Assembly: GCF_000346465.2 (NCBI RefSeq)
Contig: NC_034016.1
Span: 20,075,548 to 20,139,547, forward strand
Length of the DNA stretch: 64,000 nt
Direction: 5' to 3'
Source of the DNA: Prunus persica
Lineage: Eukaryota > Streptophyta > Magnoliopsida > Rosales > Rosaceae
This document shows, piece by piece, positions 12,328 to 25,699 of the stretch (position 1 is its first letter; each line of letters begins with the position of its first letter). The position numbers were made by a program, and so were the translations under genes. The notes under the pieces are model-generated. The model was given only the letters and a program-made list of their open reading frames with translations, was not told the DNA's origin and searched no databases.

Positions 12328-13331
12328 ATACTTATAAAGGTTCAGCTGCTTTCAAGGGCTTCGTTTGAAGTGTCTCGGACTTTAGGGTTTTACTAGGAGT
12401 GCTATCTTGTTGGACCTTTCTATTGGGGACTGTAACTGGATATGTCTACCGCTAGTATGCAAGCAGCACAAATGGTTGTAGACTGGTTATGTGTTAAGTT
12501 TTTGAAAATGTAGTAGATTTCTATGAATATGCTTTGCAAATTTACTTTCAACCTTCATATCTACTAAAGTTTGTGCGTAAAGCTCCCGTATCTACCCAAA
12601 TATATCCATCCACTTAAATATATTGGGTTGTCGCACCCTTCACGATTTTCTCTTCTTCTTCTCTCTGTAATTTTTTTTCCTTTTGATTTCACTTTTTGTC
12701 ATATGAAAACCGATTTTGAACCTGCTGGGTTGGAAGATGTTTCAAGTTTGAAGTTTGAACAATGACGGACAAATTGACCAAAAAAAAGTTGAGAATAACT
12801 TCACATACGAACAAATTAAACAAAACTATATTAGGTTTTTTTTCTTTGGTTATTAGTTAGATGTTAAATTAGAGGACTTTTTTGTGCCAGAATACTAAAG
12901 AAGAAAAAAAGCAGTTGCTCAATATACGATTACATGCCCTAACCAATCAGAAGATCGGATTGTTAATTTATATGCAAGAGAGTAAAAAAGAAATTAAAAA
13001 AGAAAATAATTATATGCATGGGCCTCCATTTCCTGATGGAGCGAAGTCAAAAGTCAATAAAGCCCAAAACACAATCGGCCGTTACCAACCAAACCCACTA
13101 AAACGGCCTCGTTCTCTATCTTCAGCCTCCCACTCCTCTCTCAGTCACTCACTACGCAGCAGTCGTCGCGCCCAGAGACTCACCACACTGACCAACTTTC
13201 CAACGCTTTCAGTACGTTCTTCCTCTCGATCTGAAACCTTAGCGTCCTCCAGATCGCGTACTTGCGTACATGCATAAATGCAGGCCTCATTATATGTATC
13301 TGAAGCTGTTGACTTTGCTGCTGTTTCAGGT
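12328..13331. other. NOP10 3' end and ribophorin II promoter/leader
   Basis: The first part is the NOP10 3' UTR. From about 13070 the DNA becomes leader-like for the ribophorin gene. A strong donor GTACGT at 13212 and the acceptor TTTCAG ending at 13329 suggest a 5' UTR intron that stops two bases before the ribophorin ATG. No separate gene is seen: the 131-residue frame at 12882-13277 ends at this leader and has no recognisable domain. Confidence 0.45.
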
Positions 13332-15580
13332 ATGGCTACCAGAAACCTCGGGGGATTTCTGGTGCTGATTTTGGCGATTGCGATCTGCGAAGCTGCTTCC
13401 GTCTTCCAGCCGATCTCTGACTCTCACCGATCCGCGGGCTCTGAGCTCTTCACAGCCAACGATGGTTCCTTCGGGAGGTGAATTAAACCCTTGAAGAAAT
13501 GATTTCTCTGTTTGTTTTCGTATTTTCTGTTTGGTTCCTGTGAGTATGAAACGATGTGGAAATGATCATTTATATGATCCAATTGAATTAAAACGGATTT
13601 ATTTCATTTTTTATCTGTCGTCACCCCATACAACTCTGAGATTTGAAGTTCATGACTCGGTAATTTTCCTACATTTTAGTCGAAATACGTCATTAAGTTT
13701 TGATTTTGGTTGAATTCGATTTCATTTGCACGATTAGATTAATTTATTGTAACTATATTTAATTCTATTTGTTTTGACCTTGCAAGCAAGTCCAATAATT
13801 TAATCTGAAAGAAATCTAACTATTTGATTTCGTAAATTTTTGACAGTTTAGAAGAGGCATATGAAGCTCTAAGATCGTTTGAGATTCTTGGGATTGATAA
13901 AAAGTCTGATATACGCACTGCTACTTGTCAGTCCGTTGTGGACAAACTTGGGTCATCGTCTTCTGCCCCAAAGGATTTGTTTTATGCCTTAAAGGTTAAC
14001 AGCATTTTGAAATGCAAGGTTAACGATAAGATATTTGAGGTATGGTTGAGTCTTTAGCGCTCTTTCTTTGTTCTCAGTATGAAAGCCGTTGTTTATGAAG
14101 CATGTGGCAAAATACTGCAGTTGGTACTTAATTCTATTCTCCATGTCTAGGGCATTGCTGCAAGACTTAAAGCTATTGCCAATACTGCAAGTTCATTGCT
14201 TGACTTCTACCACTCCATCGGAAGCTTGGTACTTATTAAGGTAAATTATTGAACAACTACCTCTTGGCTGCACTGTCCAACTCAGGTTTTATTTTCTTTT
14301 TGGTTTGAAATCTTAAGTTTGGCTGAAATTCAACATATAGCAGTGGCGATTAAGGAAAAAACATTCAACCCTGTGCAGGGCAAATATGATATTTTTAATA
14401 ATGTCACTATTTTAATTGTTACAACTTTTGTGCAAGGGTCTCATTTTTGTGTTTCTTAGAGGGCTTATATCTTTGAATTATTAATTCTTTCCTAAATCTT
14501 TTTTTTCTTTTTTCTTGCTTTAGGATCAAAGTTCTGAAGTTGATGTACTTCTTGCTGATGCTGGTGGAATTTTCCATTCTATCAAGGTTGGTTCCAGCAG
14601 CCACTAATGGTATTTCTTAGTTGAAAAAGGTTCAGTTTTGACTATCTCCAGGTCCCGGCAGAACTTGCTATATGTCAGATAAGGCTTAGCATCTGGTGGC
14701 ACTTATTTTTTCTTATAATGTTGATGCGGAATTCTGACTCCGACCTCTCAATTATTTTCTTTTGCTTTGCAATTTTTTTCTTCTTCATCCTTTTGGATGT
14801 CTCTAGCAAGAAAAATTGCTTTGTTGAATGTCTGAGTAATGGTGAGATATTATTGCAGTCTCTGAGCCAGAGTGATGGAAGGTGGCGTTTTAGTTCTGAT
14901 AATCCCGAGTCTAGTACCTATGCTGCTGGTAATGAGTTTCTATAAATCATTTGAAAGTTATGCTGTTTCTTTTCTCATGGCTGATTTTTTTCTTATTAAG
15001 TGGTAATTATTGGATAAAAGAAGCGGGGGGCACACCTAAATTCCTTCCCTCCCATGAGTTGAATCTGAGATCTTTATTCAACTAGAGAGGGATTAGTAGC
15101 ACTTGGTTACGATGACTAATATTTGTTTTACCATCAAATTTAAATCTTTGCTAAACATGGTATTGATTATTAGTAGGTATGTGGCTTATATTCACTACTT
15201 GAGCTTGGCATCCGTCTTGCAGGATTAGCACTTGAAGCACTTTCGGGGGTTGTCTCATTAGCATCTTCCGAAATTGATCAGTCCAAGGTACATTCGTTAG
15301 CTTGCTTAAATAAGCACTAAACATAAGCTTCATATGTTTTTAAATCTAAAATTGAACTTGTTTGGGCCATTCATATACTTGAAGAAATTTCCATACTGAT
15401 TCGCACGCTGAATTTTGAGATTTTGGTCCTAATTGGGATACTTTCACACACTGACCAAATCATTACCAATATCTGTGGACCTATTTTTCCGTTCTATTTA
15501 GCTTTTATTTTACTTTTTACATAGCTGCATAGTAAGGCTCTATAGATCTTATTAGTATACTGTAATTCTGCTGTGTTATT

Positions 15581-15634
<54 letters not shown>

Positions 15635-18600
15635 TTGTGTTCCCTGTTTTTGTAATATTGTTGTTTCAACTTCATTTTGTTAATATTCGATAATGTTGTC
15701 TTTGGGCAGATCGGTACATTGAAAAGTGATATTTTGAAGCTTTTTGACAGTGTTGAGAAATATGGTATGTGGTTTTTTCCCAACATTAGATGTCTTCTTA
15801 TACGCTTCTTTCTTTTTTTAATATATTTTTCATCTCTTGCTTTATAAGTTGTAAATAGTTTTCAGACCCACATATGTAATCTAAATTTGCATAATATATT
15901 GCAATCCATGGTTCATGACCTTCTTCTTTGAAGTTTTAAATCAACACATTTTACCAGGGCTGTGGTGCAAAAACGTTGGTGATGATGGGTCATAATTTGG
16001 GTCAAGTGGCTTTAATAGCATCTCTTGCCGTGATGGGATCATGGAACTTTATGTTTTTGTAGTATACCCAAGCAAGTTTGGCATGATAAGGATGGGTTTG
16101 TTAGCCTGCATGCATTTTGATGTGTATGTGTGTTTGTGCATTTCTGTGAAACACGGTTTGTCGTTGAAGTTTGAATGCACAACACAACCTTGCCTAAGTT
16201 TAAAACATGTTGATTAATATTCTTCCGGCCCTGCTTTCAGTTTGGTTTTGTCATTTCATTTTCTGGTTAGCTGTTATTTTAATAAAATATATAACTACAT
16301 TCTCTAGATGATGGGGCCATGTACTTTGATGAAAAAGTTGTTGATCTGCGTGAGCGTCAGAGTCCTCTTTCAACTACTGCGTCAGTTGTTCGAGGACTGA
16401 CAGCATTTGCAGCTGTGACATCTGGAAACATAAAGGTGACTGGAAGCATACTCAATGTTGCATTCTTTCCTGCTCTTCCGTTACAAATGCATTTTATTTT
16501 GGGAGTTGGGGAGCGGTTGGAGTGCATACTAATGCTTTAGATTTGAGTTTGCAGGTTCCAGGGGACAAAATATTGGGTCTGGCAAAATTCTTCCTTGGAA
16601 TTGGCATTCCCGGCAATGCTAAAGACTTCTTCAACCAAGTGGACTCATTAGCTTCTTTGGAAAGCAATAAGTAAATTCTATTTCTTCTTCTTTGATTGAA
16701 TTACATCTCCAATTATATTGCATTTTGTTACTGTGTACTGCAGCTTTTTAAATTCTACTTTTAATTTATTGTCTACTAAATTTTGGTTGTTACTTTTCTG
16801 GTGCAGGGTTGCTATCCCACTGATTTTATCACTTCCAGCTACAGTGCTTTCATTGACCAAAAAAGACCGGCTCCAGGTTTGTCAATTATCAACACAGTAT
16901 TTCTTATTTGTAGATGATTGTTGAATCATCAATTATTCCTCCTTTCTTTTCCTTCTTCTTGTGAGGTAGATATTTGAATTGAGCAAAAGTTGTATTATTT
17001 TCTAACTTTATGCATAGCTATGTCTATATATATTAATAGTCTTGTGAAATCTGCACTGTTTTCTTTTTCCTCAAGCTGACTATCTTTGTTTTCTTTTTTA
17101 AAACGCCAAGCTCTTCAGTTATGATTGTATTATTTTTTAACGTTTTGATCTGCACATATTCAGTATTGCATCAGCCTGCTGTGGATTAATTATTTTATTG
17201 AGGAAACTATAGAGTTAACAAGTAATGTTGTTTATGCCAAATTGCGTACTTTGGTTAATTTAAGCGTGTTGGTTTGTACTTTCGAAATTTTAATCAGGTT
17301 AAAGTGAATACTGTGCTTGGTTCAAGTGCACCTCCTCTGACAGTTAAGTTGGTGCGAGCATTGAGTTCTGGTTCGAAAGTTGCTTCCACAATTGAAAGCC
17401 AGGTAATAACTTCTTTTTCTTGTTGTATCTAGTTCATCTGCAGTTCAATAGTTACAGATATCCTTCCTCTGAAAAGATTAGTTTTATTTATCCTCTTCTG
17501 ACAAATTGATTGCATGAATGGCCTCTGGTTCAATGCCTTATAATGTGTGTGATGTAGGAACTCAAGTTTGACAGAGAAAGTGAATCCCATTTCTTGGATG
17601 TGCCAAAAAGCGTCGATGTTGGAAATTACATATTTGTCTTTGAGGTACTTATAATTTATTTGGTTAATTTTACATTTAGACTAGCTTCCATTTGGCTCTC
17701 AATTTGTAAGAGCATGTCCAGCGCATGCCACCAACCGGGCAAAAGGCCCCCTGCCAGCCCAAAAGACCCTCCAGCACACGACATGCAGCCCGGGCAAGCC
17801 CTGGGTCCCACCAACCTGGGCAAGATCTGCCTGGGCTCAAGGCCGAAGGCGCTGATGTCATGCTGATGTCAGCGAGCGAAAAAAAAAAATTCAAAAAAAT
17901 TCGATTTTTTTTATAAAAAATACCAAAAAATTATGGATGTTTTCCCTATAAATACATAAAAATTTTATTCACTTTCCACTCTAAATCCTCATACAAACTC
18001 TTCTCCTTCCAATATTTGTAAATTGTAATTTTTTTTTTTCTTGCATTTGTAAATTGTTTATATTTTCTTTCATATTTATTTTTTGTTTGCATAATCATTT
18101 ATATTTCTTGCATTTCTAAATTGTTTATATTTTGTTGCATAATATCTTCTTTTTTTTCTTGCCCTTGCCCTAGCCTTTTGGGGTGGAACCAAAAAAGGCA
18201 AGGCTGCCACTATTCACATGAATAGTGGCAGCCCTTGCCTTGCCTTTGCCTTTGCCTTGCCTTAGCCTTTTGGGGTGGACTTGCTCTAATGAGTTAACAA
18301 AACTTTTTGTAGGTTGTTCTGCATGATTCTGAAGATGAAAAAGTTTATGCAACTGGAGGCTCTACTCAAGTGCAGATATTTGTCACAGGAGTTATCAAAA
18401 TTGAAAATGCAGAGATTGTTGTACTGGATAGTGATGTCGGGAGCATAGAAACCCAGAAAAAGTACGTGCTTGAAATTTTTTATGGTTCATGTTTCCAGCT
18501 TTAGTTTATGTTCTTCCTTTGGAAGTTGGATGCTTGTAATCACAAACTCGTGTTTCATAATTGTTACATGTCCACAATTGTGCCTATTCCATTCTAACAC

Positions 18601-20279
18601 GTTCTAAAGCATATAAATCTTTTGTTACTTCTACATCATTCATTTACCAGACTAGATTTAGCTGGAGAAAATTCGCTCGCACTATCAGCAAACCACCTCC
18701 AAAAGCTGCGCCTATCCTTTCAATTGACCACTCCTTTTGGAAATGCTTTTAAGCCACATCAGGTTTGTAGTTGTCCATGCCTGCTTCTTGAGTTAACTTC
18801 TCTCTGTTCAGTTCATTTAGAAGTTTGTTGGTCTGCAGGTATTTTTGAAGTTGAGACATGAGACCAAGGTTGAGCATATCTTTGTGGTGGGGAAATCCGG
18901 CAAAAAGTTTGAGATAATACTGGTAAGTGCTCCCTTGGAAACCTAGAATTTTAATTCATCTATTTAGCTGATACTCCTCATAAGCCCGTGATTAATGTCT
19001 GAATACTTGAATAAAATGAATACTCAGTTTTCACCATCTTGGATGGATTACCCATTTTAATTCCTTTGTTTTGCTAATTTTTGGTATTTTGTTTTTCAGG
19101 ATTTTCTTGGATTGGTTGAGAAGTTTTACTATCTTTCAGGTAGTTATGACATTCAATTAACTGTTGGCGATGCTGTAATGGTAAGCATTACTTTAGCTCA
19201 AATTTTTCAAAATGTATATAATTTCTACCTCTGATTATCTGAGGAATTTTTGTCTTCTCTTCCAGGAAAACTCTTTCTTCCGGGCTATTGGCTACATTGA
19301 TTTGGATCTACCAGAAGCACCTGAAAAGGCATCCCGCCCTCCTACACCGGCCATTGATCCTTACTCAAAATATGGCCCCAAAGCAGAGATAAGCCATATC
19401 TTTAGGGTTCCAGAAAAGCGTCCTTCTCAAGAGCTCTCTCTTATTTTCTTGGGTCTTGTGTTTTTGCCACTGATTGGATTTTTGGTTGGGGTGAGTATTT
19501 AGCGAATCCATATTGCATTGTCATTTGGCTTAGAAATTTTTAACATTTTATGCTCTGATATCTCCCTTGGAAAATCTAAAGAGTTTAACTAGATTGTGCT
19601 GTTTATAAACAGACATTCTCTAGTGTACAAAAAGACCAAAAGAGATATGGGGGGATGTCAACATTTTAAAATGTTTGCCTATTTTGTACTTTGATAGTGG
19701 GAAATCTTTGTTAACCTTATTTTATGTATTAAACAGCTATTACGCTTAGGGGTGAATCTGAAGAACTTCCCTACTTCAGCATTACCAGCCACCTTTGGTA
19801 TCCTATTCCATGTCGGCATTGCAGCAGTTCTTTTGCTCTATGTGCTTTTCTGGTTGAAGGTATGCCATTGATTTGTCTTTACTGTAACTTTTCAGAAGGT
19901 TCCTATCTACATCACATTCCCAATGATCTGGACAATCCCATTTTTAAGCATTACTGGGTCACCTGTTCTAGAACGGGAAAATTACATTAGCATATATAGT
20001 ATTTACAATAGTGAGATTTCGAAGTAATTATGTTATACACTTGCTGAAGAAGATTTTGGCTTTTCAATGCATTTTAAAGTAAATAGCATTTTTTTTATTA
20101 CTTGCACATTGATTAAGCTTTTCAAACGGCTGGTCTGCTTACTAGTCTGTTCCCATGTACAGCTGGATCTATTTACGACACTGAAATGGGTTGGACTGTT
20201 GGGAGTTTTCTTGCTGTTTGTGGGACACAGGATTCTTTCCCATCAGGCCTCTACATCAGCCAAATTGAAATCTGCTTGA
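13332..20279 (+). CDS. Ribophorin II, oligosaccharyltransferase subunit 2 (RPN2/HAP6/SWP1)
   Basis: Nineteen coding exons assemble in phase: 13332-13477, 13847-14039, 14151-14240, 14524-14586, 14859-14928, 15223-15287, 15710-15764, 16308-16435, 16555-16670, 16807-16876, 17298-17402, 17558-17644, 18313-18461, 18651-18762, 18839-18922, 19100-19180, 19266-19490, 19737-19859, 20163-20279, giving 692 residues. There is an N-terminal signal peptide (hydrophobic residues 7-20, likely cleaved near AICEAA), a large luminal part, then three membrane helices at about 594-616, 630-652 and 657-678 with a short tail. It is a subunit of the ER oligosaccharyltransferase that N-glycosylates nascent proteins. 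Length matches plant orthologues. Intron 12 carries a MITE, and intron 6 a CA/TA microsatellite. Confidence 0.96.
15582..15634. repeat. (CA)n-(TA)n microsatellite in a ribophorin II intron
   Basis: About 19 CA/AC units run into seven AT units. Compound CA/TA tracts are length-variable, so this is a likely polymorphic marker within the intron between exons 6 and 7. Confidence 0.95.
17710..18286. mobile_element. PIF/Harbinger-like MITE (577 bp) in ribophorin II intron 12
   Basis: Terminal inverted repeats GAGCATGTCCA (17710-17720) and TGGACTTGCTC (18276-18286) match at 10 of 11 positions. TAA flanks both sides (17707-17709 and 18287-18289), the 3-bp target duplication typical of PIF/Harbinger. 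The left 160 bp is GC-rich and the middle AT-rich. A near-perfect foldback at 18195-18241 (arms of about 25 bp around ATTCACATGAAT with one bulged base) and two copies of a CCTTTTGGGGTGGA block (about 18175 and 18267) lie near the right end. There is no transposase, so it is non-autonomous. Superfamily assignment rests on the target duplication and repeat ends only. Confidence 0.8.
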
Positions 20280-21063
20280 AAGAAGACGAAAAAAACTTGA
20301 AGAAATCTCCCGTTTAGAGAGGTCAAAAGTGGGCCTGAAGAGATACCAGAAAGATGAGGAGATTTTCCTTTGGAGAGAGAAACAGAGGGTGGCACTTTTT
20401 AGAACAATTTTGTAGGACTCCTTGTTATGTTATACCTGTACCTCTTACTTTAGAATTTTTATTACCCATAACATAAAATCATATATTTATTGCAAAATGA
20501 AGAAGTACCCACGGGCTTGATATTTCCCATCCTTGGTATAACTTTTGACATATCAAAGGTTCATGGCTTGCAAGGAACTGTATCAAGTTACATCTCTTTT
20601 AATAATCATTTTTCTTTTGCAGTCTCTTTTTATAATCTGCCTATAAAATGGGGATAAATTGGCTAAATCTTAACGGGTATGATTTATTCTGCCAGACTTG
20701 AGATCCGGCTTGATGAAATATTTGTTTTAGTTCTCTAATTACGTTCAAGTTAATCAACATGTCGATCCAATGGCGTAAGTTGACCAAATTCTGAGAATTT
20801 GGATTCACCAAAACCTGTTGATAGCATTATTATTGGCCTCTACATTTCTCCAATTAATGGCAGAAAGTGTATCTTACAATTTCCCAATGAATTATAAAAT
20901 AGAATGAAAAACATATCGGTGACCTTTCTGTGTGCCAATTAGGGAACAAAGAAAATTGTAAAAAAATAAAAACAGATCGAAAATGAGCAAATGCAACAAA
21001 ATTATAAATAAAACCAGCACCACCGAAGGGCCAGTGAAATGCCGGGATCATATTGTGCTCAGG
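20280..21063. other. Convergent intergenic region, ribophorin II and PMT genes
   Basis: 3' UTRs of two convergent genes. No other gene, RNA or repeat was recognised. Confidence 0.5.
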
Positions 21064-24000
21064 CTATTCTACATTCCTAAAGCTCTCGCTTGTACGCCAA
21101 ATCTTTTTCTGGACGATAAACACTACGTCATCATCTTGCTCAGAGCCTCCCTCAGCATCAGCAGTGGCCACTGCCTCCCAGTGTAATGCCTTCATATATT
21201 TGTTTATGAACTCCACCACCTTCCGCTTGTCACGGAAAATGACGAAACCTTTGGGCCGGAGGATCCGATCCATCTCAATCAACAAATCTACACCACTGCA
21301 TCCTTTCCTTTCAATGTCAGAGAAGACAGTCCATGCATGAAGCAGATCATAGGTTCGTGGGTAGGTTGAAAAAGCTTCACACCTGACACAAGTTTGCAAC
21401 CAATGAAGATATATCAACATTTTTGATGCAATGCTACAATGTCAAAGAAAGTTGATCTCATGTCTATATGTAAGCCTGAGAACATCTCAAAAAACATTTT
21501 AAGGTAAAGAAAAAAAACTGTATGTGGCAGCAATGGCAGCATAACTATATAGGTCGGAATTTCTGCAATGCCTTCGAAACACCAACGACCACCAATGGTT
21601 TAAAAATCAAATATGTTTCTGATCAAACTTTTCATTAACTTATCAAAATTGTTAAACGTACCAACTGTGTACTGTGCCTATCAGCCCTCTGTCGTATATT
21701 ATTTTAAGTGTGTTGGGTACGTCTTCTGGCACCACATTCATAACCCAAACATCTTTGTTCTTCAAAGCAGCTGCAAATGAACCCAAGTTTGCCTTCATGT
21801 CCATCACATTCCTCAATGTGTCAGAATTGATCTTTGGGCTCAAAAGATTCCAGTAACTGTCAACTCTTTGCTGCCAAACTTCCTGCATCACATCAATCCT
21901 GTCATATACCAAGTATTTGTATGTCTGTATTTTTGCAAGCTCAGATGTTACCCAGGCAGAGCAGACATGAGTTATGCACAGAAAAAAAGAATGTGAAGAT
22001 TACCATGTCCTTTTCAAATATATCATTAGAATAGCCGAAATCACCAAGACGGGGAGGCGGTGAAGTCAATCGAGCAGGCCAAGGAGCCAAACCACTTCCC
22101 CTTGCTCTATGGCTTTCTGAAAAGAAAACACCAGCAAAATATATTTCAATAATTAACTGATGTTATTACCACAGATGATAATGCAACACAACAAGAGGAC
22201 GCATATTAAAGTAAAAGCCGGTAGTGCTTGAATATTAAAGATATCTTTCTCTTGCCAAAATAGCCATACACAGAAAAGCTCTTGGTGCATGAAACATGAT
22301 AATGTCTTTAGTAAAACACTTTTATTTGACATTATAACAGTCCGAAATCTTATGAGAGATGAGTGTTGGGTTGAGGGGAGTTGGGTTATGGTGCTTTCAA
22401 GTTGAAGACTGGCTAAAATGATACAAATTTTGAAAGAAAATACATGATATAAAAACCGACTATTTCAGTTCAGTTCACAAGGTGCAACTTTATACTGAAA
22501 AAAAAGAAAGAAAAGAAAATCGATATTAAATCACAAGATACTGCAAATATTATCAATCTACAGTTCCAGGTGAGTTTGTTTTCTAAATTAGTAGTTCTCA
22601 AATTCAATTAACTAACATGTGATTGACTTGAAGAAAGTTCTGGCATGTTGCTTTGAGATTCCCCAAAACCACTAACAAAGCACAGAGATTATGGCAATAA
22701 TTTAGAAAATGGAAGAAATAGTACTCACGGTCAGAGTATGGTGTGATACAAGCCTCCATTTTCACATTCCAGACAGCATCTGGATCATCATCTGATCTGC
22801 AGAGGGGTGGTTGAGTACCAGGCGCTCTTTCCATGTAACAGTCATTAGTCAATGGCTTGACCCAAATAACAGTTTGGTTCCTTTTAGCAGCTATTTTCCA
22901 ACACATCCGTTCTACAAGCTCACTCATCGCTTTCCATATTCTCAGGTCCTCTTCATCTTGTGCATAGGCTTCAGGAGACGAGTAGGCAAAATAACCTCCT
23001 GGTCTCAGTACCCTATCCAACTCAAGGAGAAGTATCCCATCCCTTTGAAGCCAATCAATCCTACAGCGAGAACAATGTGCCAGTTCGAAAGATCTACTAG
23101 GATAAGGGAGTCTCTTGGTCCCTAAAACACCAAGGTATGCGGGAATCCCTCTCTCTAATGCAAACTGGATTTGATTTTGATGAACATCATTAGGTGCCAA
23201 GGACATTGCAATAATATCAGAAGAAAGCAGGTATCCCCCGAAACTAGCAACACCACAGCCAACATCAAGGACTGTCCTGACCTTTCCTCCATTATTTAAA
23301 ATGTTCTTAGAAAAGTTGAGCATCTGCCAATCCAAACCAAAAGTAATCATTTTTTTATCATGAAGGAAAAAATAACAAACCTACACGATCTCTAATGACT
23401 AGTCACTTTTTCCCCCAATATGAAGGGCCACTGACTTACATTAGCCATTGATGCGATGTACTTGTCAGCTCCATAATGGAAGTGAGTACCTCCTCCAGGA
23501 AATCCAATCTTTTCACCTTTGACAACCATCCACTTTTGGTCAGACTTCTCAGTTGCAAGATGCGTGTGAGGTATATTTGCTTTCCACACCTCGTCTCTGC
23601 TTTTAGGCCACTTGATTGGGATCTATTTCCATAAAAACAGATGAACAAATTCAGACTATAATTCAAGTCAAAGTTATGGTACAAAGTTTCCTCACTCAAA
23701 ATTCCATTCAAATATAAAGACTTAAGCAGGACCTCACCTTATATCCAGGTGGAGGTGGAATCAAACAATTATATCGCCTTTCAGGCAGTGGGCAGTGTCT
23801 CTCGTAATGCTCCATCACAGACAGATCCAACTTCAATCTTGTTTCGTAAATAAGGTTTCTGTCTAAGCAAGGAATGAGTTCTGAATGTCTATCATCACAA
23901 ACCTGCAACATCAAAAACAGTCAGATTAAGACTTGGATTAGTTTAATATGTACATACATATATAAGAGAACTCAGACAAATTATTCGTTAGTATAAAGTG

Positions 24001-24278
24001 AAATGACAGAGGAAAAGTGAGCCGGGACAACTGACCGGTATGCTCTTCAATATAATACCATCCTCTTCATCTTCACCAAGTCTGGAAGGCGACTCCTCAA
24101 CATCCTCATCCACGCCCAAGTAAGTAGAGCCGAATTTTCTTATTTTACTGCCATACTCCAGCGCAGAGGAACCATTTCTTTTAGAATACAAATACAGGAG
24201 ACTACAAATGGCCACCAAAACTAGAACTGAGGTGATCAAACGCTTCTTTGGGCTCCCATCAGCTCTTCCCCGCGACAT
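21064..24278 (-). CDS. Probable Golgi methyltransferase of the PMT8/PMT3 type
   Basis: Seven minus-strand exons: 24278-24036, 23902-23738, 23622-23440, 23323-22729, 22116-22004, 21882-21662, 21382-21064, giving 612 residues, the length of Arabidopsis PMT8. The start MSRGRADGS was chosen over an in-frame ATG four codons upstream because family members begin MxRGRxDG. A short basic tail and one membrane helix at about 14-33 indicate a type II Golgi protein. The SAM-binding motif VLDVGCGVASFG is at about 215-226. Family blocks CDDRHSE-IPCLDRN, GGGTHFHYGADKYI, CSRCRIDW, RVLRPGGYF and YDRGLIGT are intact. The DUF248 family (QUA2 and relatives) is linked to pectin methylation in the Golgi; the exact substrate of this member is not known. 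Confidence 0.95.
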
Positions 24279-25659
24279 TGTTGTAACCAATAAGACAATT
24301 AGCCCTCTACTTTGACTTCAACATGCAGAGTTCAATATCAAGCTACAAGATGCCAGGTCCAGTTTCACTGCAGGGGGATGATCAGCCAACGTACTTTAGA
24401 TGCAGCTTCAATCACAAAAAGAAAGCTTCAACTTGTTAGTTCCAACTTAATGAACTAGGTACCCCTTAGATTACAGATGCAATGCCGGAACAGAAAGAAA
24501 ATTATCCACGATGCAGCAATAATTCAAACCTCTAAACATTAACAAATAAGATTAAGACCATTCGATTCATCACTTCAAGTAAACCCCACAGAAGTTCTAT
24601 TTGGCTTTACTTTATTTTCCTAATAGGAAGGAAGACAACCCCATAACTCAATTTAGTAAAACCGCAAGATTTGCAACAAACAATCTATCATATTATAGGA
24701 AAAGGAAAAAGGTATTAACTGGTGATCTAAGATATTCTTTATTTCATTAATAAAAAAGAAAACCAGAAAATAACAATTAAAAGGTAGTGGTTGATACTCA
24801 CAATCCGGCACCAGCCAAAAACCAAGTGAAACAAGTACAATAACAACTAAAACTCAATCACAGCACACTAGAAATGAATTCAAATCCGACCCAGTTCATT
24901 CAAAGAGGAACAAATCTGGAAAAAGTACCGGTACCTGATTTACATACATAGAATAAATGTCTGAAATATAAATGGTATATAACCCAATGGCACCAAACAA
25001 AGGATAAGAGTGGAGAAGAAGGAGGGTAAAAGCGGGAAAATAAAAATGTAAACATCATCATAGGCTAAAGCACACCGACAGTTGACAGTTGCCAGCTATA
25101 AATGTGACACCTTGAACTTCAACAAACAAGAACTGACAGAGATTGATAAGACCCAGCTCGTGAAATCACAAAAAGGGTCGGCAATATTAACTCACACAGC
25201 TGAAAATGGTCGATTTGAATCTTATGCCGACATGAGAATTCTTACACATATAAGGAAAGATGGAGTTTTGGGCACACCAAAATCAGATCTTTATTCAAGA
25301 AACACAAACAGAACGAAAGTTGAAGATAAATAAAATTGGACAAAACAAAGACTCAAAATTTTCAATATGGGCATTGCAGAAACAGAGCAAGTAAGTGAGA
25401 TTGCACACTGTTAATGGATCTGAAGCGTACATGGGCCTCAATGTTCAATGAGGATTGTACAAAGGACGTACCTGCTTCAAAGATTGGGCTCGCAGAGAGA
25501 GAGAGAATCTGAGATTGAGAGATGGGTCCTTACTGCTTATGAGTGAGCAGCATAAATACGGATATAAAGAATATTAATAACAATATGGGATTGAGAAATT
25601 GACTGGGAGTGAGATCTATTCGAGTAATAAAAAAAGAGTGAGATCTAAAGACACTATCA

Positions 25660-25699
<40 letters not shown>

